From Phoronis australis (Eukaryota; Phoronida; Phoronidae): a DNA stretch of 64,000 bases. Position 1 is the stretch's first letter. Each line of letters opens with the position of its first letter. Of the stretch, positions 31,633 through 43,108 are shown in pieces. The notes beneath the pieces are model-generated. The model saw nothing but the letters and a program-made list of their open reading frames with translations, was not told the DNA's origin and did not search any database. Location: positions 584,597 through 648,596 of the forward strand of contig NMRA01000094.1 in the NCBI GenBank assembly GCA_002633005.1, read 5' to 3'. The position numbers and the translations under genes were made by a program.

Positions 31633-32106
31633 TTACTAACAGTAGTTTATACTAATCTTACCAATAGTAGTTTATACTACTCTTACCAATAGTAGTTTAT
31701 ACTACCCTTACCAATAGTAGTTTATTCTACTCTTACCAACAGCAGTCTACACTACTCTTACCAATAGTACTTTATACTACCCTTACCAATAGTAGTTTAT
31801 ACTACTCTTACCAATAGTAGTTTATACTACTCTTACCAATAGTAGTTTATACTACTCTTACCAATAGTAGTTTATACTACTCTTACCAATAGTAGTTTAT
31901 ACTACTCTTACCAATAGTAGTTTATACTACTCTTACCAATAGTAGTTTATACTGCTCTTACCAATAGTAGTTTATACTACTCTTACCAATAGTAGTTTAT
32001 ACAACTCTTACCAATAGTTGTTTATACTGCTCTTACCAATAGTAGTTTATACTACTCTTACCAATAGTAGTTTATACTACTTTTACCAACAGCAGTTTAT
32101 ACTACT
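31633..32106 (+). repeat. 25-bp minisatellite, ~19 units
   Basis: Unit TCTTACCAATAGTAGTTTAT plus ACTAC, nearly homogeneous in the middle and variant at the edges (AACAGCAG). Related units reappear right after the LINE (33147-33225) and at 33633-33672, so the array once extended further or was split. Confidence 0.96.
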
Positions 32107-33146
32107 CCACCATGTGCAGATGATAGAATGCCTAGAAAAGGTCGGTATTGATGGCAAAGACATATACGAATTATAACAAATATGTACTGGCACCAAAAAG
32201 CAGCCATCACAATTCAGAACGAGCTTTCTCCATACACGTCAATCAAAAGAGAAGTCAGACAAGGTTGTGTTTTGTCACCATATCTCTTTAACATCTACAC
32301 TGAATTCATATTCCGAGAGAGCAGCAATCTGAAGGGTGTCATTGTTGGCAGCAGAAATATAAATAATTTGAGATATGCAGATGACACAGTTTTCATGGCC
32401 AATAACGAGCAGGACCTGCAACAACTTGTCAGCGTCATTAACAAAAGCAGCAAAAATGGACTGGACAGGAACATTAAGAAAACAAAAATGATGGTGATAT
32501 CAAAAAGGATGGTCTCAAGGCAAACACAGAGATGAATGAAAAGAGACTGGAGCAAGTGGGGCATTTTAAATATCTAGGTCAACATGTCACATAGGATGGC
32601 AGAAGTGATGAAGAAATAAATACGCATCGAAATGGCAAAAGCAAGGTTCATCTTTAGGGCAGGAGTGCTAACATCAAAGAACATCTCCTTCACTCTTAGA
32701 ACAAGACTTGTGAGATGCTACATACATTCTCTACTGCTTTACGGATCTGAGACATGGACAATGAACAAAAACATGGAGAAAAAAATAGAGGCCTTTGAAA
32801 TGTGGACATTCAGACGGATGGCAAGAATCAGCTGGACAGAAAGAAAGACCAACAAAGATGTTTGTAACTTGCTCAAAATTAAACCATCACTCCTAAATAC
32901 AATCCAAACAAGAAAACTGAAATACTTTGGTGACATTGAAAGGAATGACACCATCTGCAAGAATATACTGGAAGGAAAAACAGAAGGGATGAGAGCAAGA
33001 GGTAGACAACGCAGAATGTGGCTGGACGACATCAAGGACTGGACGAATCTATCACTTCAAGAATGTACCAGAAAGGCAAAGAGCAAAGCAGGATGGCGGG
33101 TCATTTCAAGTCTACCACTAGGGAGATGACATCACAGGAATGAAAC
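32107..33146 (+). pseudogene. 5'-truncated LINE ORF2: reverse transcriptase second half and C-terminal domain
   Basis: Starts mid-protein with MIECLEKVGIDGKDI. After one frame break it continues MYWHQKAAITIQNELSPY, then KREVRQGCVLSPYLFNIY (palm motif) and NNLRYADDTVFMANN with the catalytic YADD. A frameshift near 32515, a TAG near 32594 and another frameshift near 32630 interrupt it. The last frame (32632-33129) carries LLYGSETWTMNKNMEKKIEA, FEMWTFRRMARISWTERKT, KLKYFGDIERND and RARGRQRRMWLDDIKDW. This order fits RTE-like non-LTR elements. Both flanks are the 25-bp minisatellite, so the LINE inserted into, or was captured by, that array. It is related to the fragment at 826-1186. Confidence 0.92.
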
Positions 33147-33225
33147 CAACAGCAGTTTACACTACTCTTACCAATAGTAGTTTATACCACTCCTGGCAAT
33201 AGCAGTTTATACTACTCTTACCAAA
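33147..33225 (+). repeat. 25-bp minisatellite, right-hand remnant
   Basis: AGCAGTTTACACTACTCTTA followed by CCAATAGTAGTTTATACCAC: about three units resuming directly after the LINE. Another 1.5 units lie at 33633-33672. Between (33226-33632) nothing is recognised. Confidence 0.9.
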
Positions 33226-33672
33226 CCAGGACCAGGGAACATCTAAATTCTGACAGAGGTTCACATGTAAATATTCATCTACAGAGCTCCAATCATTGTT
33301 ATCAACAGTACTCTTTCAATGACTTTGCAATAATTGACCATGCAGAAACAACAAAGGAGCTTAAAATTCGTGAGGCTCTACACATCAGTTGGTGCAAGCC
33401 CAATCTCAATAGGCAACTGACACACCACAGGTTGTCAATGTTAGTCTAGTTTATTGCTACTTCCTGTAACTGACAGTATCCGTGCTTCATCACTTTGTTG
33501 CTGGGCCTAACTAGGTGGCCACTTATATTCTCTCTTCTGTTGATGGTGTTTAAATAAATGACACCAAAACATGTCAAGTCGATTTAAAACCGTAGTTGTT
33601 TTTATTAATATATGCTGCTACTTGCTATCATGGAGATCTTACCAATAGCAGTTTATACTACTCTTACCAATA

Positions 33673-34325
33673 GCATTATTTGAAAATTCAATCATGGGTC
33701 GTCATAGCTGCGGATGTGCATATCCAAGTATGTAACACACATGAACAAAGGATGAGCTTGTTTTATAATAGCACAAAAATGTCTTGTTAAGGATGCAAGT
33801 TTTGTTTGCTCCAGGCAAAAACTAATTCAAGGAACCATATTGCTTTGTTTTATTGCATTTTAGCTGGTAGTACTATTAGTCATTTTTTCATCTTTTAAAA
33901 ACCCGTACAAATAACTCTGTAGCACAAGTTCAAAATGTGCGAAAAAGTATTAAATTTGGCATGGAAAGTCTTTTTCCTTCTTCGTCCTAAAACATTCATT
34001 TTGTTTCCAAACCAATGTTCTCAAAGATGAGCTATTTAATTTTAACTTTATTTAATAATTTGTAAATGAACATAAATTAATAATTAGTATAGTACTATCA
34101 TCTTTTAGTCTTTGTATACTTTGCTTTTCGGGATTTGGTAGTTCTAAAAAATTATCCAAACATTCCACCGAATTATTGAATCCGTGAAATTAGTGAGGAA
34201 GTCAAGGGCTTCATTTTGACATCTGAGTTCTCAGGTTAAAAAGTTTTGACAAAAAATGGCATTCACAACTTGCAGCACGGGAAAATAACTTGTCTAACAT
34301 TCTAGGAAAGAACGACTGTCTCCGA
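33673..34325. other. no gene seen
   Basis: AT-rich, no supported features. Confidence 0.4.
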
Positions 34326-34419
34326 TCTACGGAGGTCCCTGTGGTCTATGGAGGTCCCTGTGGTCTATGGAGGTCCCTGTGGTTTACGGAGGTCCCTGTG
34401 GTCTACGGAGGTCCCTGTG
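34326..34419 (+). repeat. 19-bp tandem repeat, five units
   Basis: Unit TCTACGGAGGTCCCTGTGG with single-base variants (TCTATGG, TTTACGG). Because 19 is not a multiple of three, the open frame across it rotates. Confidence 0.92.
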
Positions 34420-34509
34420 AACATTTTTCCATTTGAAAAACCCTGGCCATCACTGCTAGAGGTCTCACAGTATTGTCAGCCCGGCGATTTAGAGGTTCAC
34501 TCATCGAAT

Positions 34510-34705
34510 ATTAAAAAACGGACAATCGCCGCACAAATAAAAAAGTTCATGTTCATTCAACGGTTTCGTCTGTTCATTAGACATCATCATGATAATTATA
34601 TACAATAAGACAGCAAGTGTCAACATACCAGTCAGGTAACATCCATGTAGTGAAATGAGATTAGCAAGAGATACAAGGAATAGTAAGTAGGTCGTCATCA
34701 TCTCT
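34510..34705 (-). mobile_element. Penelope-like element 3' tail, second copy
   Basis: Colinear with 5570-5740: AATAAAAAAGTTCATGTTCA, TTTCGTCTGTTCATTAG, ACAATAAGACAGCAAGTGTC and CATCCATGTAGTGAAATGAG are shared with few changes. Only the tail is recognisable; upstream (34762-35085, minus) is an open frame whose peptide I do not recognise as GIY-YIG. On the minus strand, GTCT-loop-AGACGAAAC at 34563-34586 parallels the hammerhead-like core of copy 1. Confidence 0.7.
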
Positions 34706-35029
34706 TGCTGCTGGTGAGTCCGTTTTTAATCTTACTACGGCCAAAATCTGATGTAATTTATTCATCGAACTATGGGACATAGATTGTCACCAAAGTTGTT
34801 GATTATGGTATTTATACTGAATACTGATTTTAAAAACAATTTAAACATATCTACAAAGGTTTCATTTTTATGGATTTTCCAAAGTGCACATATGTGATTG
34901 AATCTGGGTTTGCCAACATATCCGGTCTGAAGTGTTATTTTTGAGATGGTAGATTTAGCGACAGAGAAACCCTGAATAAAACGAATAAACGTTGGTTTAT
35001 CATTCAAGTGAGCAAGAATCACATAAGAC

Positions 35030-35436
35030 CTGGGCCCGGTCTCTAATCTTTGTACTCGAAACGAACTCGAAACTATTTTTGGCAATTTCTCTGCTCCTTT
35101 TGTGCGAACTTAAGATAATTGGTTATCAGACTGTGCTCGAATACATTATAGTTTATGCATAGGAGTTTCTAGTTCAAGTTTGCCCTTGAAGACCCTTATA
35201 TTCGTGCTACAAACTCGAGTAAAAACTCGAAATTTCGAGTTCAAACTCGAACTTATTGCTTTAATATTGGGTTTACAAACTGTGAACTAAGGGCAATAAA
35301 TTATCTACGTAAGTTATTGTGTACTCGAGCATAGAGTAATAGACACTTATCTTGAGTTCGCCCAGAAGTAGAGTAGAAAATGCCAAACCTAATTTCGAGT
35401 TCCATTTCGAGTAAAAAGATTGGAGACCGGGCCCTG
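35030..35436. mobile_element. GGGCCCGGTCTC-TIR MITE, copy 2
   Basis: CTGGGCCCGGTCTCTAATCT at the left, AGATTGGAGACCGGGCCCTG at the right, and colinear with 13601-14017 throughout, lacking a small duplication of AAACGAACTCG near the left end. High identity between copies implies relatively recent activity. Confidence 0.88.
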
Positions 35437-35633
35437 AGTTGAACCAAAGGCGTTCCCGAGCGACTGAATGTGTGACTGTTCGGCGCGGACACCTCGAGTG
35501 ACATTAGATTTTATAGCGAGAAGTTGAAATTGTTATGAATCAGTCATATTAAATATGATATTCATCTCCACACATTACTTGGTTCAATTGTTTGCATTCA
35601 CTAGTTCCTTGCATGTTTTGAAAGTGGAGAAAT

Positions 35634-35792
35634 CAGGGGCGGATCCAGGATTTTGAGTTAGGGAGGGGGGGCAGGGCAGAGTGTTAGGCAGGATTTTGTC
35701 CGTCAGACATTCGCACCCCCGAACTGCCAAATGGAATCTGGGAGAATTCTTAGGGGGGTGGGGGTCATGGCCCCCCTGTAAATCCGCCAGTG
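35634..35792 (-). mobile_element. CAGTGGCGGA-type MITE, copy 4
   Basis: CAGGGGCGGATCCAGGATTT at the left and AAATCCGCCAGTG at the right. It is the most complete minus-strand copy of the family. A further family-like terminus, CAGTGGCGGATCTAGG, is near 35983 without a partner. Confidence 0.75.
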
Positions 35793-36979
35793 GAAATGGT
35801 CAACTTGAACATATTCTAAAATTGTCAAGCCAATTACATTTCAAGATGTTCTTTCAGTGCTCAAAAATGACACAAGGAGATATTGTTTTAAACACTCATT
35901 TACTCTCACGGCGCGAAAAGAACACGTTCCACGGAGCGACGGCTATTAGTTGGTTGGCTGGTCGCAGGTCATATGAGGCATCAGTGGCGGATCTAGGATA
36001 TCAAAAGTGGGCTGAGCCTCCTGCCCCTCCGCACGTAAACCCGCCTATGCGACATGGTCGAGTACGATGCCTGTGTTTGCGACCTCGAGGTAACAGCAAA
36101 GATTTTATAGGGATATAGTATCTTTGGTAACAGTAGAAATTTACGCTAAATTTAGCCGTATTCCCGTAATCACGTTTTTTCATGATGAAGGGGGAGACAG
36201 AAATCGACTGTCGTTATCTGACTCCTGTAATAATACTTTCCGATCGTGTGTCCGATTCTCACAGTCGGTGGTCCAGATACTGATCGTATTTGTAATCGAC
36301 ACGAGTCATTGGTGACTTGCTTGATTATTTTCTTACAATGGTAGTTCAATAACAAAAGCGCACCGCAGACAAATATGCATGGTATTGAAGTCTACGGCGG
36401 AATGCACGGCTATATCGCAATACGCTAACGCATAGAAAATGTCACAATAATTCAAACTATCTTTTCTTTAAAAGCAACAGAAAATATTGTACTCTTATGC
36501 ATTGTGTGTATGTAACATGGGTGTGCTGTGTGGAAACATACAAGTTTTAGATTATGCTAACCAGCTCGTTCCAATGGCCAGATTAGCATTTAACAACATT
36601 ATAAATCTTATAGAAGTGTCAATAATACGTAACACAAAGGACCGATTGAAACGATAACAGTGTTAACGCCAAATTGTAACTTTGTATAGATAAATAAACA
36701 CGTTCTTCCATACGTTATGTGCTTATTCTTCATGCTCACACGTGCCTCGCTGTTTTCATTACGTTTGTTATTCAGTAACTCCGAAACCATTAAATATATA
36801 GATGCCATTCGGTGCGGCTTTTAATGATTATCTGGATTAGATTGGCCGAACTAACGTAAACGGAGTATTCGTGTTAAGATATCAGTTATCTTATATCATT
36901 GTGTAACTTAATAACTGTCAGTTATCAGGTGTTTACGAAAATCCTGTGACATCTTTCATGAACCTGTTTTCCTCTATAG
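35793..36979. other. no gene seen
   Basis: No coding signal recognised apart from the isolated MITE-like terminus near 35983. Confidence 0.4.
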
Positions 36980-37022
36980 TGGGCCTGTTGCCAGCTAGTG
37001 ACACTGAATTTCAGACGTGAAG
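36980..37022 (+). other. possible untranslated exon
   Basis: TTTTCCTCTATAG precedes and GTAAGT follows a 43-bp segment with no long open frame. A nested acceptor TTTCAG occurs at 37009-37014. It could be a 5' UTR exon of the gene starting at 63178, but no transcript evidence exists and splice-like pairs occur by chance. Confidence 0.2.
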
Positions 37023-37984
37023 GTAAGTGACGATTTAAATTGTCATTTGCCTAATTCTCGCCAAGTTCAAAAAGGTGTTGAGCCGAAGCGCGCTCAGAGA
37101 ATGTGCATACGTGCCGCTGGTGGATTTTCCACGACCTTTCTTGAAAAGGTGATTTAGCTATTTCATTCCTAACTCAACGGGCACTCCGACCGGGCGGCAT
37201 CAAAACACCACGGGGTTAGAGATCGCCACTGGAAGAGCTCACAGCAAACGGGTCCCTTTTTACGAATATACTCTCTAAAAATGTATCGCAATTTTCCAAG
37301 TGTACAGCCTCATTCAAAAATAGTCCCGAAGGTCTCTACACCCAGGAGGGCACGTGCATTGTTTCTCATGTCACACCAACGGACAGTTATCAACGTAACC
37401 ACCAGAGAGTGCTGTGTGTCAACCCGTCTGTGGCCTGATTGGTACACTTAGCTGAATGCCTTCGACTTTTGGGTTGACGGTGGCAGGTATGCAACATTAT
37501 AACTTGTTTGTTTGGTGCATGGAATCTGTCGACTTGTCTTCAGTGTGATCGAAAAGGTACAAATCTCTTTCACTTGTCTGGTATGTGGACAAATGACCGT
37601 TTGCGTAACGGCCGCTTATTGCCAGCAAGCCTTCTGGAACGTCAACGCCTGAGGAATGGTTTTAAAATGTCATTAAGAGTAGGGTAGGCAGACCTATATT
37701 TGTCGCAGTATTGTTGCAAATATTGGTCTACTAAACTGCATTTCTTTATTTACGAAGCAGTGGTCTAGTTTGGAAAACTAATGGCTTCAAGTCACGTTCC
37801 CGGCCCATTCAAATTCCGTTGCATTCTTAGGGAGGTTTTATAATAATATAAGCCTGGTTTAGCCTACAGGAGTCAAGTCGACCCATTGTGACTGTGTTGC
37901 TCAAGCACGTGGCTTGCATAACATTGTTTAGGACCTATCAACAGTGCAAGGAACAGCAGTTGGAACAAACATTATTACTCCTTT
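37023..37984. other. no gene seen
   Basis: No supported feature. Confidence 0.4.
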
Positions 37985-38130
37985 CAGGGCTCGACGCTAT
38001 TAAAATCGCCAGGTCGCATTTTGCGACCTAGCCAAAATCCCAGNCTTTATACGAGCTGACAAAAATCTCAGCTCGCATTTCCAAATTTCAGGTCGCAAAT
38101 GCGACCTGCAGCTCGTTATGTCGAGCCCTG
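37985..38130. mobile_element. 146-bp hAT-like MITE with internal palindromes
   Basis: CAGGGCTCGAC at 37985-37995 and GTCGAGCCCTG at 38120-38130 are exact inverted repeats with the CAGGG end typical of hAT elements. Inside are AGGTCGCATTTTGCGACCT and AGGTCGCAAATGCGACCT palindromes and a GAGCTG...CAGCTC pair. One ambiguous base at 38044. Confidence 0.75.
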
Positions 38131-38608
38131 CCTTTCCTCTGTACTGAGTTGTGAAGCAATTTCTGCTGTTCAAAAATAAAGAGTTCAATTTTCAATGATT
38201 GGTTTTGTTGTTTAGAGTCTACCGATTTTCTAGATGTGGAGAGGTAGTATTGTTGTCACGAACTGGCAACTGTTATCACTAACATCCCCCCTCACCCCTC
38301 AGTAGGAAAATTCCAGGTAGTGCTTAATGTCATGTACTTAAAGGCAAAGGCAACCTTTTTTCATGTCATGTTTAGCAAAAATAAGGTTCATTGATCATCC
38401 CGGACATATTTTTCATTTAATTACATTTTTTTGTAATTTAAACAATTACGCACCATTTACTCCGGAAGTGACGTTTTGGGAGGCAAGTATTTCGCGCCAA
38501 TTTCTTATCATATAGTCTGACTGTGAGAGCTACCGAGTCAGTCATTGTTCTACCTGTGTTGTGATTAGTTCGGTTGTCATTTGCTCGTTTTGTTTACGAG
38601 TCAGTCAA

Positions 38609-38786
38609 CATGGCTCACTGTTGCTCTGTACTAAGATGTACTCATTATTGTCTCACGGACAGAGGAACTATTGTCCCACTTGCCCGAGTGTCCCGCAACA
38701 CACTCCCACTGGATGGTGACCTGACACAAACTGCTTACATCCCGTCGGTGACTCCCTTGCCATACACCTGGCACCTTCTAAACTAA
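38609..38786 (+). CDS. small ORF in left arm (M-A-H-C-C start)
   Basis: Encodes 58 residues beginning MAHCCSVLRCTHYC and ending PYTWHLLN. Its mirror on the other arm begins MPHCCCLPGCTHYR. The CC-x4-C spacing near an initiating Met recalls the start of THAP zinc fingers, which occur in some TTAA-type transposases, but the later THAP residues are not seen. Probably a decayed transposase N-terminus; function not assigned. Confidence 0.25.
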
Positions 38787-38840
38787 ATAACTAATTATAC
38801 TTTAGACAAGTCCTCAATAAACTTAGTTTGGCGCACCGAT

Positions 38841-38984
38841 TTATTCATTGGACGATGATCTGTCCTCTTCACTGGGTGTCGAACTGGGCCTGTATTCACT
38901 CCTTCTACTCAACATCGCAGCAGGGCTGCTTACAGGCTCTGGGCGATAATGAGTACATCCCGGTAGGCAGCAACAGTGTGGCAT
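38841..38984 (-). CDS. small ORF in right arm, mirror of 38609-38786
   Basis: Encodes 47 residues: MPHCCCLPGCTHYRPEPVSS, then a Ser/Arg-rich segment ending SSSNE. The first ~14 residues are shared with the left-arm ORF because both lie at the inner edge of the inverted arms. Beyond that the two differ. Likely residual coding sequence of a parent transposon. Confidence 0.25.
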   Translation of the reverse strand: MPHCCCLPGCTHYRPEPVSSPAAMLSRRSEYRPSSTPSEEDRSSSNE

Positions 38985-39259
38985 GTTGACTGACTCGTAA
39001 ACAAAAGCAAACGATGACCAAACTTGTCACAGGCGAGGTATAACAATGACTGACTCGAAAGCTCTCACAGTCAGACTAAGTGAAAAGAAATTGTCGCGAA
39101 ATTCTTGCCTCCCAAAACGTCACTTTCGGAGTAAAGGACATTGTCAAATAATTAATTAAATTACGTAAAGTTGTAATTAAGTGAAAAATATTTCTGGGAT
39201 AATCAAAGAACCTTATTTTTGCTAAAAATGACATGAGAAAAGGTTACCTTTCACTTTAA

Positions 39260-41584
39260 TGTGCTTGTTAGTTGCCATAAAAAATTTGCTGATGACATAA
39301 TTCGTAATTTCTAGCTTAGAACTCTGTGACACCATAGATTATATAAGATAACAGATTCGCAACTCCGACATTTTCTTGTGTACTATCCTAGAGGAGGCGC
39401 CACTCTCCTAAATTATCTGTTTCAGTTTCCGGTTAGTGTATTGTGACGGGAAATTCTCGCATCTATTTTACTGTCCAGTACAATGAAAAAAATTTCGGCA
39501 ATGAAACGCTGCTCAAAGTCTTCCAATATTAGAAGTGATGGTATCGTGAGTAGTTTTAGCAATGCTATTACTACCCGACCACCCAACAGCTGACCATGAT
39601 TAGCAGACGACGTACTTGCTGGAAATAACACCAGATAATTTGGCCAGGTGTCGCTAGTGAATAATGAATAATGACATAACGCTTGTGCGTAAGAGCACAG
39701 ATTTTGTCCATTGAAAGTATATGGAGTTGGCGGTCCTTGTCTATTGGTGTAACAAGCCACATTTCATTAGACTGCATGGAATGTGAGCAGCGACTATTAC
39801 TTAATTAAGTATTTTTCATTGCTGGAATGTCAATGTTTAAGTTATTTAACAAATCTATCGGGCTTTTCTTTTTCTTGGATAATTTGCTGTGGTTACTATA
39901 AGTAGTCAGGGCTTCATTTATAGAACAATGACACTTGATTGCAAACAAGCCATTAGGAACTCGCCCATTTCATAACACCCTAGGATTTTAATTGTTTGGC
40001 TTCTGAAATTGATTTACTGGTAAAAACATGTTCGGATCATTTTTACCTCAAGAAATATAATAAAAATTATCCGAAATAGATGCTAAAGGTTTTGTTTCTC
40101 TGGTACAGGTGATGAATGATTTTAGTAACTCACTGAACCACCGTGAGATATATACTAGTATATGTATGTGTTTCTCACATGACCTGGAATGTGTTACGAC
40201 ACGACTGGTTAATATCACCGAGTACGTAATTTTTTTGATATTACATGGGCGAATCACAAAGTAGGACCCTAGAAAAATGTCCAAATTTGACTAAATAAAC
40301 TCTTTGGAACATCATCTCTGAAATGGCTGATCGAATTCATATGAATCTTTCCTACTGCTTTATAGCGTTTTAGGAATTTTTTGAAGATGTTCCACATTTA
40401 TGTAAGTGACTATAAAAAATAGCACTTTTATGATTTCATGAAAAAATAACTCTCATTAAAAGAAAACTAAATTATATTTTAGAGTTAATCTGTAACAGCG
40501 TTTTTGAGATCTCACATTGAACATTTACACCAAACAAAATCTGTTCATGCTTTTAATACGTTGTTTTGCTAACAATATACCTTTCTTTTTGTGAAATTTT
40601 ATCAACAATACAGGGTCACGTAACCCAATTAACAAAGTCAAAAATCAAATGCTTATTGGCTTTCTGCTTTTATAAAATATGTGTTTTTACTGAGTTGAAA
40701 TCTATACTTTTGAGTTTTTTATGAAAATCATCAAACCCTGCACTTAGATAGCCCCTCATGCAAAAGTGAAAATTTTAAAAACGCTTCCTAGCAACGTTTT
40801 GGAGAACAGTATAAAGCATGGTATCTGAAAGTTTCTTGTGATTCCGAAGAGAAATGATGTTCTAAACTTAGCAGCCAAAGTTGGGAATTGTTCTAGGGTC
40901 CTACAAAATTACCTTAAGATAGTTCTGTTGAGTGTGGTGACTGAGGGGGCACAGTTATTGACCAGGTCTTGTGAGCCCAGCATGCACTGTTGATGTGAAT
41001 AGTGCCGTTAACACTTACAAAGTTGATACGGATCAGCTGAGATGGAACAAGTTGTTCCAGTGTGTAAACGGACTAACACGGTGCAAATTGACACCGCGGT
41101 GACAAATTTTTGCCACCCGTTTGTGATGTAGAGTAATTTGCGCCTGAACATCTTGCGCCGTGTCAATTATAAGTCTAAACGCGAAACTGGAGAAAGGCGG
41201 AAAGAATCATCTCTACTGCGCTTGTGCAATGACCTACATACGGGTTCTTTGTCTCTGCAATTCTCGTCATTTGTAAACCTGCGCATGTGCGATCCAGTCT
41301 CTCCAGCCTTTAATTTCCGTCTTGCCACGGTTAGTGAGTTGTGTGTATAAACGGCGCTTGACACGGTCAATTTGCTCCGTGTCAGTTGCGCCGGGCCAAA
41401 AGTTGATGTCTAAATGGGACTATTGTCAGTTTCAGAGAGTTTTCCTTTGTGTAGACATCTTTTAGTAGTATAGGCCATCATTGTGACATCACAGGAGCAA
41501 GACTGACTAATTACCCACTTCTCTTTTTGTGAATTCAGTGACATTTGTAAATTGTGAACTATGTTGTGACCTCTTCACCTAATC
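39260..41584. other. no gene seen
   Basis: AT-rich, no supported genes. Loose inverted similarity between CACGGTGCAAATTGACAC (41076 region) and the CACGGTCAATTTGC / CCGTGTCAG stretch near 41358 may be another foldback element, not delimited. Confidence 0.4.
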
Positions 41585-43108
41585 ACCAATTTCATGTGCC
41601 CACATGTGGGTGTTCATTGTCCACTGCTGTATTTCCGAAATTTCATTGGAGGATCGTCATGAAAGTTGGCATACGTGTATCTATGGAGTTGACTTATGCT
41701 GCGCTCCCATTGGCTGTTTTAATTGTTTATGTATTTCCCTCTCTATCTTTGGAGTTGTTTCTGTTTTTCGGATAGTTCAGACATATTCTTGCAATTTCAC
41801 AAGTGTATTCTTATGAATATGGCAGGAAATGTCTAAGTCTACTTTTTGCCTCTTGGTCTTGTTTTCATGAAATTTGGCATGCCTTCTATTTTGAGTTTGA
41901 GGTATTCTTCACCACCAAATGTTCAATTTTGTGTTACTAATAATCATACCTACAAAAATACTGTGCGCTGTTGTGCATTTCAATCCCTTGCATTGTTCAG
42001 ATTCTTTATTTTTTGATAAATGTGACTTGTCATATGCATAAGAGTACATACAAAAGCATTACTTTTGGTTATCTTAGAAAAACATTGGCATGGTTCAGTC
42101 GACCCACAGGGCTTCAAATCTATGGGTTAATTTGAAGTTGGGGCTACGTTATTCTTTCTGTCCTTTTAATGTGCCTATGTATTTCTTTATGGGTTAATAT
42201 TGCCGTCATCTCTGTCCGGGCGTCCTGTGTCTGGTCTCCAATGTCCGCTGTATCACACAACTCCTTGCATCATCTTAATGAGATTTGCCCGATGTGTTCC
42301 TATGGTTGCCAGAAATTTAGAATAAGGTGGGCAATTCAATTGCATTCGCCTGTTGACTTCAATAAATAAATCTGCCCTCCTGACATTTTCAGTTTTCTAC
42401 TTTTAATTAACCTGTTTCGTGACCTTTTCTCACATATATAAAGATTCTTTGTAAAGATAAACTAATGTGGAACTTGCCAACAGAAGAGTCCCTTTTACAG
42501 TGATGTATCCGTACTAGTATGTTTCTTAATCACCTGCAAGTTAAGTGCAATTTTTATAGTTAATGTTGACATGAATATTATGACACTTTTTGTTTTACTT
42601 CAAAAAAAATGAAATGGTAGTGTGGAAGGCTGGTTGACTTAATTTTCTGCAAGATTTATTCTGTTAATTGATTCTTTGTGCTCATTTCTTATTGAATTCC
42701 TTTGAGAGAACAGTTTGCATTGAATATCTTCACTTGGTGTTGTTAGCCTTTCAAAGACATTCCTGTTCTCATATCAACTTTGTTTCAATGTCATTGATTT
42801 TTGTAAATTTACTTTCAATCCTCATTTTTATGCATCCACATATACTTGTGCATCATGATCTCTGTCTGGATTCCGCACCTGTATCTGCTAAACTCCTTAC
42901 AGATTTGGCAGATGTGTTCCTATGAAGCTGAGAATGGATGACAGCAAATTTCAGACGTATCTGACTTCCGCCATGCCCCTAGTGGCAATTTTATTTTTTT
43001 ACGTTTTCCTCTGTATCTTGGGAGTTCCTTGATGGATTGATGAAGGTGATGATGCCATTCTCTTTGGGACGGATTCAATGGATTTTACCCCACATTATGG
43101 CCATTTTT
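41585..43108 (+). repeat. heavily diverged copies of the satellite-like cassette
   Basis: GTGCCCACATGTGGGTG at 41597 and GCCGTCATCTCTGTCCGGGC at 42202 look like decayed left ends. Phrases such as CATGAAAGTTGGCAT, CATGAAATTTGGCATG and CTAGTGGCAATTTTATTTTT recur. CTCF-like cores are mostly destroyed (a deleted version at 42971-42987). Confidence 0.6.

Larger units (their letters stand above)
38342..39255. mobile_element. TTAA-flanked non-autonomous DNA transposon with ~300-bp inverted arms
   Basis: Flanked by TTAA on both sides (38338-38341 and 39256-39259). Ends are AGGCAAAGGCAACCTTTT and, inverted, AGTGAAAGGTAACCTTTT. The arms stay similar for ~300 bp, e.g. AAGTGACGTTTTGGGAGGCA, CAGTCTGACTGTGAGAGCT-like and GTTTACGAGTCAGTCAACAT on both. 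TTAA targets are used by Kolobok and piggyBac elements. Each arm ends in an ATG opening a short frame pointing inward. A solo arm occurs at 10257-10462. Confidence 0.85.

Noticed and set aside
34762-35085. 107-codon minus-strand frame next to the Penelope tail
   Set aside because: Expected GIY-YIG residues are absent and its end overlaps the MITE at 35030, so coding is doubtful.
41054-41400. Possible foldback element with CACGGTGCAAATTGACAC-like ends
   Set aside because: Inverted similarity is patchy and no boundaries or second copy could be defined.
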